Shown piece by piece: positions 18,547 to 28,322 of a stretch of 64,000 nucleotides of DNA. The position numbers and the translations under genes were made by a program. Each line of letters opens with the position of its first letter. Within the stretch, counting starts at the first letter, position 1. Source of the stretch: Treponema sp. (GTDB taxonomy: Bacteria; Spirochaetota; Spirochaetia; Treponematales; Breznakiellaceae); contig JAISAE010000080.1 in the NCBI GenBank assembly GCA_031266875.1, positions 21,417-85,416 on the forward strand. Reading direction: 5' to 3'. The notes beneath the pieces were generated by a model that was not told where the DNA came from, did no database searches, and worked only from the letters and a program-made list of their open reading frames with translations.

Positions 18547-19677
18547 ATGGCAAAGGTAGAATTGAAAGGTATTGGTAAGGTCTATGAGGGCGGCGTCCGT
18601 GCGGTGGATAATCAGAGCATCGTTGTTGAAGACCGCGAGTTCTGCGTATTCGTAGGACCCTCTGGCTGTGGCAAATCGACGACGCTTCGCATGATCGCCG
18701 GTTTGGAAGACATCACCGAGGGTGAGCTGTACATTGATGGTGAACTTATGAACGATGTTCCCCCCAAGGACCGGAATATCGCGATGGTGTTTCAGAACTA
18801 CGCGCTCTATCCGCACATGACCGTGTATGACAACATGGCATTCGGTCTGCGGATCAAGAAAGTGGCGAAAGACGAGATCGATCGCCGCGTGAGAGAAGCC
18901 GCCCGTATTCTCGACATTGAGAAGTTCCTTGATCGTAAGCCCAAGGCTCTCTCAGGCGGTCAGCGCCAGCGTGTCGCGGTCGGACGCGCCATTGTCCGTA
19001 ACCCCAAGGTATTCCTTTTTGATGAGCCGCTGTCTAACTTGGACGCCAAGCTCCGTGTTACCATGCGTGCTGAGATCGCCAAGCTCCACGTTGATCTCAA
19101 CGCCACCATGATTTATGTTACCCACGACCAAGTAGAAGCCATGACAATGGCCAACAAGATCGTGGTTATGAAAGATGGAAAAGTCCAGCAGATCGGGTCC
19201 CCGCTTACTCTCTACAACCACCCTGTTAACAAGTTCGTGGCCGGCTTTATTGGATCGCCGCCCATGAACTTCCTCAATGTCCGGGTCGCGGACAAGGGCG
19301 GTTCCATTGTTCTTGATGAAGGCTCCTTTGAGATCAAACCAGCCGCAGAACACGCCGCGTATCTTAAACGCTTTGTGGGCAAGGAAATCACTTTTGGTAT
19401 CCGTCCCGAAGACCTGCTGTATCAAGAGAAGCCCGGATCTGTGGGCAATATGCCCTTGAAAGTAACAGTGGTTGAGCCGCTCGGCGCCGACATCCACCTC
19501 TGGCTCACGACTTCTTCCTCTGCGGCCCAGCAGTTGGTTGCCCGTACTGAGCCTCAGTTCACTTTCAAAGTGGGAGATATCGCCAACTTTATTCCTCGCC
19601 TTGAGAAGGCTCGATATTTTGACAAGGACACGGAACTTTCTCTCCTCGCCGAACTCGACGCCGCCGCCAAGGACTAA
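18547..19677 (+). CDS. ugpC: Sugar ABC transporter ATP-binding protein (UgpC/MsmK-like)
   Basis: 'VGPSGCGKSTTLRMIAGLE', 'LSGGQRQRVAVGRAIVRNPKVFLFDEPLSNLDAKLR' and C-terminal TOBE-like region. Confidence 0.93.
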   Translation: MAKVELKGIGKVYEGGVRAVDNQSIVVEDREFCVFVGPSGCGKSTTLRMIAGLEDITEGELYIDGELMNDVPPKDRNIAMVFQNYALYPHMTVYDNMAFGLRIKKVAKDEIDRRVREAARILDIEKFLDRKPKALSGGQRQRVAVGRAIVRNPKVFLFDEPLSNLDAKLRVTMRAEIAKLHVDLNATMIYVTHDQVEAMTMANKIVVMKDGKVQQIGSPLTLYNHPVNKFVAGFIGSPPMNFLNVRVADKGGSIVLDEGSFEIKPAAEHAAYLKRFVGKEITFGIRPEDLLYQEKPGSVGNMPLKVTVVEPLGADIHLWLTTSSSAAQQLVARTEPQFTFKVGDIANFIPRLEKARYFDKDTELSLLAELDAAAKD

Positions 19678-19852
19678 GGGAAAAAGCGCACGTGACATCG
19701 CGTGCGCTGAACGAGTTACCGGTAAGGAATCTGGAGATGGGGTTTCTTCCATCTCTTTTTTTAATCCATCCGGTAATGCTCTTGACAAACCTTCTTCTTA
19801 TGGAGAAGGATCAAATGATAAAAAATAGAAACTATTTTTTAAGGAGTTTTAT

Positions 19853-20515
19853 ATGAAAAAAATCGTCTTTTTCGTACTGGTACTGGGTCTTGTAGTGTCA
19901 GTTTTTGCACAACAAACGCCACAGCCCCAGTTCGCGGTAGGCACTTGGGTTTCCATGAATGGCCGGTACTACCAAAATGACGAAAAAGCCCCACTAGCAA
20001 AGGCGAACATTCAGGTTCCGCAGAAAGGCTCCATGCTGTATGACTTCAACGTCCGGTATGAAGGTGGTGGTGAAGATGGTCATGGCGGCTTTGGCGTACA
20101 CATCTTTGTTGATCGCGCCTACAATGGCGCTTCATGGGGAAGCGGCAACTCGTACTTGCTGTGGCTTAACTACGATGAAAAGCCGCTCGACAATACCATC
20201 CCCGCCGGTTTGAGCGGCCAGCTTTACCGTAGCTATTCCAATACCAGAATGGAACTACTGCAAAGCGTCGATCTGAATGAATACCTGCCTATCCTGCTGT
20301 ACAACGTGAGTCTGAATACGATCATCTCGTTCAGAATCTGGGTAAATGGCGAAACCGGTGAGATACGAGTCTACGATCCGGGTAACCCGCTCAAGTATTA
20401 CCTCATTGAGCTGGACAAAAAAGAACTCCCGCTTCAGGGAGATTGGGTCGCAGTGCGGACAAACCGCATTAAACTGTCCTTTGCTCCCGGCTTAGTCTCG
20501 CTTTCCGGTATGTAA
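19853..20515 (+). CDS. Secreted hypothetical protein
   Basis: SD AAGGAG, signal peptide MKKIVFFVLVLGLVVSVFAQ. Confidence 0.75.
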   Translation: MKKIVFFVLVLGLVVSVFAQQTPQPQFAVGTWVSMNGRYYQNDEKAPLAKANIQVPQKGSMLYDFNVRYEGGGEDGHGGFGVHIFVDRAYNGASWGSGNSYLLWLNYDEKPLDNTIPAGLSGQLYRSYSNTRMELLQSVDLNEYLPILLYNVSLNTIISFRIWVNGETGEIRVYDPGNPLKYYLIELDKKELPLQGDWVAVRTNRIKLSFAPGLVSLSGM

Positions 20516-20544
20516 GCTACGGCTTGTCAGTCGGCGCTTACTCC

Positions 20545-20585
20545 AAAAACAACAATCCCCGTCTGTGGCGGGGATTGTTGTTTTT
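20545..20585. terminator. Bidirectional stem-loop terminator
   Basis: aaaaacaacaatccccg-tctgtgg-cggggattgttgttttt. Confidence 0.9.
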
Positions 20586-20638
20586 GGAGAAAAAAGACTT
20601 TTCATGCTATACTATCTTTATCACTTCGTTAGAGGAGC

Positions 20639-21185
20639 ATGAACATGAATCTATGGTATAGGTATACCAGTCCCGCCACAAAATGGGTTGCGGCCTTGCC
20701 GTCACTGGGAAACCTGCTTCTCTATTTTCCCCACAGCGCCGGGGATACGTATAAGCGGACACTGGCCATAGATCGCGCAGCCGAGGAAACCTGCCGCGAA
20801 TGTGAGAATACGCTCTACCGCCCCAAGGTGTTTATTTCAGCGCCGGATAATCTTATGGTAATCCAGCCGTCCACCGGCAAACCCGCGCAACTGAGCCTGC
20901 GGATTCTGGCGCAAAGTCAGCTCCGCACCAGCGTCTGTGTGAGCGACAATACCCTTATTGCAGAACATCAAGGGCAGAATACACCTGCTTCCCTCGCTTC
21001 CCGGCGCGTGGAAAGCAGGTCTTGCAAGGGCCTTTGCGCGAAACGCCGCGCTACTGTGGACATATTCTGGAACAAGCAAAGCGTTAGCGCGACACTGCTG
21101 CGGCCCCTTGACCTGTACTGCCGTGAGGTGAAACAACAGCGTGCTGAGCTTCAGGTGGGAAAACCCCTTATACGAACTTGCTTTA
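20639..21185 (+). pseudogene. Decayed GH95 (alpha-L-fucosidase-like) N-terminal fragment, open in frame into the downstream lipoprotein
   Basis: 'NLWYRYTSPATKWVAALP' + 'LGNLLLYFPHSAGDTYKRTLAIDRAAEETCRECENTLYRPKVFISAPDNLMVIQPSTGKPAQLSLRI' resembles two separated blocks of GH95 N-terminal domains. Confidence 0.5.
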
Positions 21186-22051
21186 TGAAAACAAAAAAGG
21201 CGGGAAACGCTCTGCTCATTGCCGTATGTGCGCTTGTGTTCATGGCCGTTTGTGCAGGCTGCTCAAGCGGCGGAACTACGCCGGCAGACGACCTTACAAT
21301 GTCTGGCGTCACAAATGCCGCAGAGTACGTTGATATGTACTATTTTTACGAGGAGCTTTGCGGTTCCTGTACTGCGGATGCTGTGGAAGCGTTCTATTCG
21401 ATTCTTAGAGAGAAGGTGCCTTATGAGGAACGTGAGCAGTATCCCCACCGCTTACACACCAACAATGTGTATGAACAGCAGGGGCGGCCAATCTGGGAGC
21501 AGGTAACGGATGCTATGGGGCTTGATCGAGAGTCTCTGCAAATGCCGCTCCTCATTGTGGGGGGACGAGCGTTTCAGGGGCATGAGAACATTGCCAACAA
21601 CATCCGTGAGGCTTTTCTGACTGCCTGCGAAGATATGTTTGTGTATAAACGGGTGTACAATCCGGCCACGCGAAAAACCGGCAAGCAGCTCTTTGACGAT
21701 TACGCCATTGATCCCGATCATGTAACGCTGGTCTATTACTACCGCATCACCTGTTCTGAATGTGCCAAGACAAAACCGCTCATTGATGAGCTACCGGCGA
21801 GCATTATGGTGAATGGCGAAAATGTCCCACTCGACATTATCAGGATAAATACTCGTTCCGGCAACAACGGGGATCGTATCGCCGCGTTTTTTGAGGCATA
21901 TAACGTGCCGGACGAGGATCGCAGGGTTCCCATTGTGTTTTTCTCGGACTCGTACCTTGTTGGTGTTGATTCAATCAAAGCAGGCATATTCGACAAACTG
22001 GCGGAAGTCCCCGAAACATGGCGGCCTTTGATACCTAAAACGGTAAAATAA
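21186..22051 (+). CDS. Thioredoxin-fold-like lipoprotein
   Basis: Internal lipoprotein signal MKTKKAGNALLIAVCALVFMAVCAGCSS; two Cys-X2-Cys sites 'EELCGSCTA' and 'RITCSECAK'. Confidence 0.65.
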
Positions 22052-22330
22052 AACGGAGATGGCCAAGCTTGCCAGGATGATCTAGTTTCTCCACAGGTTG
22101 ACATCAACGATGTCTTTCGGCGGCAACTTTACGCGCCGGATGTGGTTCAGGCAGGAGAGCGCCATGGTGGGGTTGTAGAGGCGGACATTGGCGCGCTTGT
22201 TAAAGAGATGGCCGTTGTAACAGCGCTCCATATACGCAGTGATGAGCGCCTCCACCTCATTCTGGGTGAAGCCGAGGCGCTGGACGCGCTTTTGTACCAG
22301 ACCTTGAGCTGTGAAGCGGGGCGATATGTA

Positions 22331-22837
22331 CTAAGCGCGGTTTAGCGATAATTCACTATTCAGAGACGTGTCTCGTAATGCAAACAATTTTTTGCTTGGA
22401 GTAATATCAAGTGCTTTAATAAACAAAATTGACTCACTTTCCCTGCTATAAAACTCCTCAAACCGCCGCCAGCACTTTTTAAGATTTTTCGGCGCCGAAA
22501 CAGCCTTATATCCCCGATATTCCCCACTGATATACCGCTCTTCCTGAAGATAAATAATAAAATCAGCAATATTAACCAGCGTCCTGACAATATCCTTACA
22601 GCGCCGTGTAAATTCATGCCGCGGACTCGCGTTGTCATCGCAGTTTTTTTCATACACGTACATAACGAGCTTATTGACCACCGGCGTATAAAGCGTAAAC
22701 TTCATGCCCGGCTCAAAGCCGCCTTCAAACGCCCGCATATAATCGCGCAGCGTCTCAGGCGGCTCTTTTCCCTCATAAACCGCGAGCAAGTAATTAACGA
22801 CGTCTCCATGTAACTGATTAAAGACTTCGATAGGCAT
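22331..22837 (-). CDS. Hypothetical protein
   Basis: 168-aa ORF with a normal start region; reading frame continues open past its TAG stop to ~22085. Confidence 0.55.
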   Translation of the reverse strand: MPIEVFNQLHGDVVNYLLAVYEGKEPPETLRDYMRAFEGGFEPGMKFTLYTPVVNKLVMYVYEKNCDDNASPRHEFTRRCKDIVRTLVNIADFIIYLQEERYISGEYRGYKAVSAPKNLKKCWRRFEEFYSRESESILFIKALDITPSKKLFALRDTSLNSELSLNRA

Positions 22838-22877
22838 AAAATCGTTTAATGCCTCCTTTTTTTCGGATTTTTTGCAT

Positions 22878-22910
22878 AAAAAAGACCCGTCTTTTGACGG
22901 GTCTTTTTGT
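22878..22910. terminator. Stem-loop terminator
   Basis: aaaaagacccgtc-ttttgac-gggtcttttt. Confidence 0.85.
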
Positions 22911-23119
22911 AAGTGTTATCGTTTTAAAGTATAATCGTTGGCGCGATTACTCAGGCGGAAGTTCTTTCATAGGGCAGGCGGTACGTTTTCCTGAAAACAC
23001 CACCGCCTGCCGCACATGCTCGCTGACGCGCAGCCGCGTATCGCTCGCAATACGCTTTTTCTTTAGATTCGCGCCTTACTTCACTTCGTTCAACAGAACT
23101 TTGCTGAAATATGTACCGA

Positions 23120-24329
23120 TCAAGATGCTTGCGATCGAGAACCCGTAGAAATGATAATATTCAGCATATCCAGCGCAAGTTTGTCACGGCTGAAATTTTT
23201 GGCTATAAACCCGCGTCCATGATAAAAATCTCTACCATTTGTTTTAATCCGGCTAATTGCGTTTATCAGCTCGCGCTCATTTTCCGGCTCCATAGTTTCA
23301 CCGGCCTGTGCCTCAAGCACAATATTTCGCGCCTCGCCTTCAACGCCTATAATAACCGGAACTTCCATTGCCATAAGCTCAAACATTTTTGACGGGATAA
23401 CAGTAGCAAATAATTTGCTTTTTTTTAGATGGATAAGGGAAGCGTCAGAAGCGGCAATAATCGCGGGAATTTCATTCTTGGGAAGTAAGCCCGTAAAACG
23501 AATGTTTCTAAGCCCGGAAGCTTCCGCTTCCAACATTTCCTTGCAGGCTCCATCCCCAACGATTAAAAACAACACATCTGTTTGAATTTGCCGTGCCGCC
23601 CTCAACACAACGTCAAGGCCGTGAGCCATGCCGATGGTTCCAATATATGAACAGATAAAAGTATTATTATCAGCATATCGCTCACGAATACGCATATTTT
23701 TCCGGGTTAAATTGATCGAGATCAACACCGTTTGTGATCACTGATATTTTTTCAGGCGGTATACCCTTTTGAATAATATTATCACGATACCCGTTTCCCA
23801 CTGTGATAATGCGATCCGCCCGTTTATACATGGTGATTTCCATTTTTTCAAGCAGTTTAATAATAAATGATTTTTTCATCGCGCCAACCGCGAGTATTGA
23901 TTCAGGCCATATATCCCGTATCTCAAGAATAAATGGCTTTTTTCTGAATATTGAAATAACCATGCCTGCCCAGCCAGTAAAAAACTGCGGCGAGGTAGCG
24001 ATTAAACGATCATACCTTTGCTTGGAAAAAAGTACATACAGAGTCATCATCAGCATCGACGACACATAATTGATAACTCGCGGAAAAAACCTGCTATTTG
24101 CCGCAATAAAGCTCCACAAGCGAATCACGGTGATACCATCCATTATTTCTTTTTGTATTACCTTGTTGCGATAGCCCGCGAATATTTTCGCGTTAGGGGC
24201 ATTTGGAACACAGGTAAGCACAGTGATTTTATGACCCGCCTTCACCCACCGCTTGCAATGTTCGTAGGTACGGGTCGCCGGAGCGTTCACTTCCGGTGGA
24301 AAATAATGGGTGAGGAAAAGCAGACGCAT
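23120..24329 (-). pseudogene. Glycosyltransferase family 4, frameshifted (ORFs 23682..24329 and 23120..23728)
   Basis: N-half 'LFLTHYFPPEVNAPATRTYEHCKRWVKAGHKITVLT ... SVITNGVDLDQFNP', C-half 'CSYIGTIGMAHGLDVVLRAARQI ... VIPSKMFELMAMEVPVI' in +1 frame. Confidence 0.8.
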
Positions 24330-24334
24330 GGATT

Positions 24335-25927
24335 TTACAGAAAATCAAGCAGTGTTGTTAAATACTTTTCAAATATAATTTCAATCGTATAATTGTTCTG
24401 AAACAGATTATATCCATCCGGTATTTGTGTTTGAGTTATCGTAATATTGTTCGTATTTTCAAAACTGATTACTACGCTTCCAATTTTAACTGACAAGTCC
24501 CGCTTTTCCGGCGTATATGACGGCGCTATATGCAAATAAGCTTTGCCTTCCAAAACTTTACCGGCTAAGAAATCGGTAATCACAATTTTTCTGTCGGAAA
24601 AAGTCCATTGCCGTTTATGAATTGTCCCTATTCTTTTATACCCGTCATGTTCGGCAATAACACTTTGCGCCGTATCTTCAATAATCCGCACATGTGCCCG
24701 CCGCGCCGCCCTAAACGACGACCATACCTCAGACGAATCCCGGTCCAGCACGGTAACCGTATTATGCGCGGCTGTTCCACGTTCATGCGAACGGACTTTT
24801 CCAGAATCATACGTTGAGATTCCGGTGTCAATAATAAGCGGTTTATGATAGGCATTAAGCACAAAATTAAAAGTATCCGCGTGGGCGTGACCAGGCTGAT
24901 ACGACGGCCCAATCCGGCCAATATCAAGCATACATTCGTATACGTCATTCTTAAAACAGCGATAGCCCGATTCTGACAGTCTCGCCGGATTATAACGATC
25001 AATATCTCCTTGCGCGATTATCTTCAAATCTAAAGCATATTGGTCGAGCTGCTCCGTTGTTGGCGCGATTCCTGGAACCGCGTCATTTAATAACGGAATT
25101 GCACCATTCGCAAATGTTATGGCATTGAGCCATGACAGCATCCTCTTTGCTTTATCTTGCATAAAGGCAAGCAGACATTCCTGCTTGTCGAATCGCTTGT
25201 TATGCTGTGCCAGATTTATCGTGTCCAGCAAGCGATACAGCATAATCTGGTGATACATGGGGCTTAGTTCAAAATGAGCGCCGTCCGGCAATAGCTGCTC
25301 TTGTAATTCCGAGTGTAACAGCGTATATGCTTTATGGTAAAAAGCGCTGTCCTGAAAATAAAAAGCGCCAAAAAGCAGTGAAAAAGCGTTTTCAAGCAAA
25401 TGGTTGCCCAATACATGATATTCCAGGTTTCCAAACAATATTTTATAAGCGCCATATAAGAAGGCGTCTATCCGTTCATCCTGTATCGCGTGTCTTGTTA
25501 TAAAACGTATCCAGAATATATTACGCAGTGATATTGGATAAGAATCGTATCCAATACGAACTTCTTTATAGTGATCGATAAAATCGTTAATTAATTTTAA
25601 TCCGGTTTCCTTGTCAAATCCGTATTGATGCAAAAACTCAAAGTAGTTTAAATTATACGCCCACAGCATACCATGGCCAGCGTAGTTCCAGTCAATTTTA
25701 CCGTAAAATTGATATGCCTTATTCAAAAAAACAAATTTCATATCATTAAAGTAAGTTGGATAAGAATAAAGACTGTCCTTCATATTCAATAAAGCAGGTT
25801 TCTTCGGATAAGTTTTTATGCTCGCGGATTTATTTCTTTTGCATATACTATAAAATAATCGAAAAACTATCTGTTTAAATTTTAGAGTCTGTAATGTGCG
25901 TACATATATACATATTTTAGTCGGCAT
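24335..25927 (-). CDS. Heparinase II/III-like protein
   Basis: 'GPSYQPGHAHADTFNFVLNAYHKPLIIDTGISTYDSGKVRSHERGTAAHNTVTVL'. Confidence 0.9.
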   Translation of the reverse strand: MPTKICIYVRTLQTLKFKQIVFRLFYSICKRNKSASIKTYPKKPALLNMKDSLYSYPTYFNDMKFVFLNKAYQFYGKIDWNYAGHGMLWAYNLNYFEFLHQYGFDKETGLKLINDFIDHYKEVRIGYDSYPISLRNIFWIRFITRHAIQDERIDAFLYGAYKILFGNLEYHVLGNHLLENAFSLLFGAFYFQDSAFYHKAYTLLHSELQEQLLPDGAHFELSPMYHQIMLYRLLDTINLAQHNKRFDKQECLLAFMQDKAKRMLSWLNAITFANGAIPLLNDAVPGIAPTTEQLDQYALDLKIIAQGDIDRYNPARLSESGYRCFKNDVYECMLDIGRIGPSYQPGHAHADTFNFVLNAYHKPLIIDTGISTYDSGKVRSHERGTAAHNTVTVLDRDSSEVWSSFRAARRAHVRIIEDTAQSVIAEHDGYKRIGTIHKRQWTFSDRKIVITDFLAGKVLEGKAYLHIAPSYTPEKRDLSVKIGSVVISFENTNNITITQTQIPDGYNLFQNNYTIEIIFEKYLTTLLDFL

Positions 25928-25942
25928 AAACAGCCTGCGTAA

Positions 25943-27112
25943 TTATTCAAAAAACATTTCTGATGTATATTTTTCTATTTTTAGAAAAATATCTTTTTCA
26001 TTGTTATCAAGACGGCGATCCAAGTTCTTTTTTACCAGTTCCAATAATTTTTCTTCTTCCCCAATAAAAACATAATCCTGCTTATAGTCGCTTAAAATAC
26101 CGGGTCCCTTTAATCCCCAGGTTTTATCAAAGTAACCTATACAGGAGGTCCCCGCTGACAGCGCAAGAAGGATGGAATGAAGACGCATTCCAATTAACAA
26201 ATCACAGGTTCTATAAAAATTCCGCAATGCTAACGGATCATTGCTTTCATAGAAAAGAACATTTTCGGTGTCGCTAAAATATTCTTGGACACGCTTTGTA
26301 GAAAGTGTATCTTTTTCCGTTTGCACGACAAAAATAATCTTATAATTATTTTTTAAGAGCATACCGGTTATGGCAAGCAATACAGCTTCAATTTGTTTTA
26401 TCTTTATATCGGGCAAATCATAATAGTCTCCAATAGTGCTGGCCCGTATAGTAACAGCAACTTTTCTGGTTATGATTCTTTGTGTGTATGCAACGGGCCG
26501 CATAAAAAACACCAGATCGGTATTTAAGAAAATGGAAGACTTCGGGAAATATTGCTTAAATACGTCGTAAGACAACGCTTCCCGGCAGTATACTTTTTCA
26601 GCGGCGTTTAATACCGGCTTTATTGTTCGCCTTCCCAGCCAATTGAATTCGGTGGTAGACTGCGGCAAAATAACAAACGGAACTTTTGCTTTTTTAGCAA
26701 GTCTTAATGGATATAGCAGCGCCGTCATCCTGATAAAATCAGTTACGGTAGTACAGTGTAACGAGTTCCCGCCATTAAAATATACTGCATCAAAGTATTT
26801 TATTTGCTTTCTTAAAACAGGCTCAGGCATAATGCCCATAAGCTTTAATAATCCTGAAAAATACCGCATAACAATGGTAAGCCTTGAAGCGTTCCGGTCA
26901 AATTCAAACGGACACGGCAATACTTTTATTAAAGGATATAATTTTTTTAAATATGCGGAACTTTCTCTAAAATAGCTATCATTCGCGTGCCGCGACACCA
27001 CGGTTAATTCGATCTCTTTCCGCAAAAGCAAATCAATTGCCCCAAGGGTCATAGCCAGATCGCCGGCGTTTTTCTTGCCTGAAAAAGCATAATACAAAAG
27101 AATCTTTTTCAT
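25943..27112 (-). CDS. Polysaccharide pyruvyl transferase family protein
   Basis: 'GAIDLLLRKEIELTVVSRH', 'YFNGGNSLH', 'CDLLIGMRLHSILLALSAGTSCIGYFD'. Confidence 0.85.
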   Translation of the reverse strand: MKKILLYYAFSGKKNAGDLAMTLGAIDLLLRKEIELTVVSRHANDSYFRESSAYLKKLYPLIKVLPCPFEFDRNASRLTIVMRYFSGLLKLMGIMPEPVLRKQIKYFDAVYFNGGNSLHCTTVTDFIRMTALLYPLRLAKKAKVPFVILPQSTTEFNWLGRRTIKPVLNAAEKVYCREALSYDVFKQYFPKSSIFLNTDLVFFMRPVAYTQRIITRKVAVTIRASTIGDYYDLPDIKIKQIEAVLLAITGMLLKNNYKIIFVVQTEKDTLSTKRVQEYFSDTENVLFYESNDPLALRNFYRTCDLLIGMRLHSILLALSAGTSCIGYFDKTWGLKGPGILSDYKQDYVFIGEEEKLLELVKKNLDRRLDNNEKDIFLKIEKYTSEMFFE

Positions 27113-28293
27113 TTTTCCACCATAGTATTAACGTTCATTGGTTTTCTCAGTTTGTCAAAACAACGCCGGACAATCTTTTGCAGTAACATCCTAAAAATAA
27201 GCAGATAATCAGTGTATTTTTTTACAAGGGTATCAAACGGCATCGTATCCAAATGCTTAAAAAACAAATCCCTATTCCTATGCCTTCCCTTGAAACACTT
27301 GAATGTGGTGCGGGCATATTCTTTTGACAATTCACTATTTATATAAACATATTTACATTGCGCTTTGATATGTTCAAAGAGTTCTTTGCCCTTTTCCGAA
27401 TTGAGGATAACCAATGAAGTGCCATATCGGTCATACATACCGGGAAAATATTTTTTAATTTTCCAGAAATCGCCAAGTGTTATATCCGAACCCTGATTTA
27501 CCGGCCTGAAATTACATTGAAAACAGGAAGGCCGGAGCGATATGCCGTATCCATAGGATTTATGAAAATACAGATCGTTTTTACTTACATATCGTACGCC
27601 ATTCTCAAATTCAAGCAACATATACATGGGATTCCAATTAGGATTTTTATACCTGAAACTTATGCGCACCGGTTTCGAGTGATATATGCTTTTTTGATAT
27701 GCAAGATATTTCTCCCAAACTTTTGGGGATGAAGCGCCGCCGCAAATAAGATCAAGACAATAAAGATTAGTATATTCAGATTGCAGATACGCTTTCAAAC
27801 CGGCAATCTGGCACGGAGTTCCGCTAAAAAGCGCTTTTTGTCCCTCGTCAAGTCTTTTTTTGCATGCCTTGTAACTTTCACCTATGCTGCTTTGGACATA
27901 CTTTGAACCCCGAAAAGCCGCAAGTCCTTCAATACTCTCAGCAGCGTCATGTTGCACATGAAAATCAGCGTCAAACGCCGCGCCAAACACGGCTCCATGT
28001 TGACGAATGACTGTTTCCGCTAACAGCGTAAACACGCCCCCCGAAGAACTGATCTTTCGGGTTGCCGCATCATTATTTATCACCGCGATTAAATTATCAG
28101 GCTGAATCTTTTGTTTTTCCCGATGTAACGCGGGGCAAATTTTTTCACACAACCCACAGTTTTTACACTGTAACGTATCAATGCGAGGATATAAAAACCC
28201 CTCGTGATCGGGCGTCATGCTGATACAGTTCCAGGGACATATACTATAACAAGCATGACAGCCATTACAAAGAGAATTTCTCACTACACTCAT
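27109..28293 (-). CDS. Fe-S protein, coenzyme F420 hydrogenase/dehydrogenase beta subunit-like
   Basis: Two 4Fe-4S motifs CNGCHACYSICPWNC / CKNCGLCEKICPA; 'SSGGVFTLLAE', 'FSGTPCQIAGLKAYL'. Confidence 0.85.
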   Translation of the reverse strand: MSVVRNSLCNGCHACYSICPWNCISMTPDHEGFLYPRIDTLQCKNCGLCEKICPALHREKQKIQPDNLIAVINNDAATRKISSSGGVFTLLAETVIRQHGAVFGAAFDADFHVQHDAAESIEGLAAFRGSKYVQSSIGESYKACKKRLDEGQKALFSGTPCQIAGLKAYLQSEYTNLYCLDLICGGASSPKVWEKYLAYQKSIYHSKPVRISFRYKNPNWNPMYMLLEFENGVRYVSKNDLYFHKSYGYGISLRPSCFQCNFRPVNQGSDITLGDFWKIKKYFPGMYDRYGTSLVILNSEKGKELFEHIKAQCKYVYINSELSKEYARTTFKCFKGRHRNRDLFFKHLDTMPFDTLVKKYTDYLLIFRMLLQKIVRRCFDKLRKPMNVNTMVEK

Positions 28294-28322
28294 TTTGCTT
28301 ATCCTGCTAAAAAACCAAGGAA

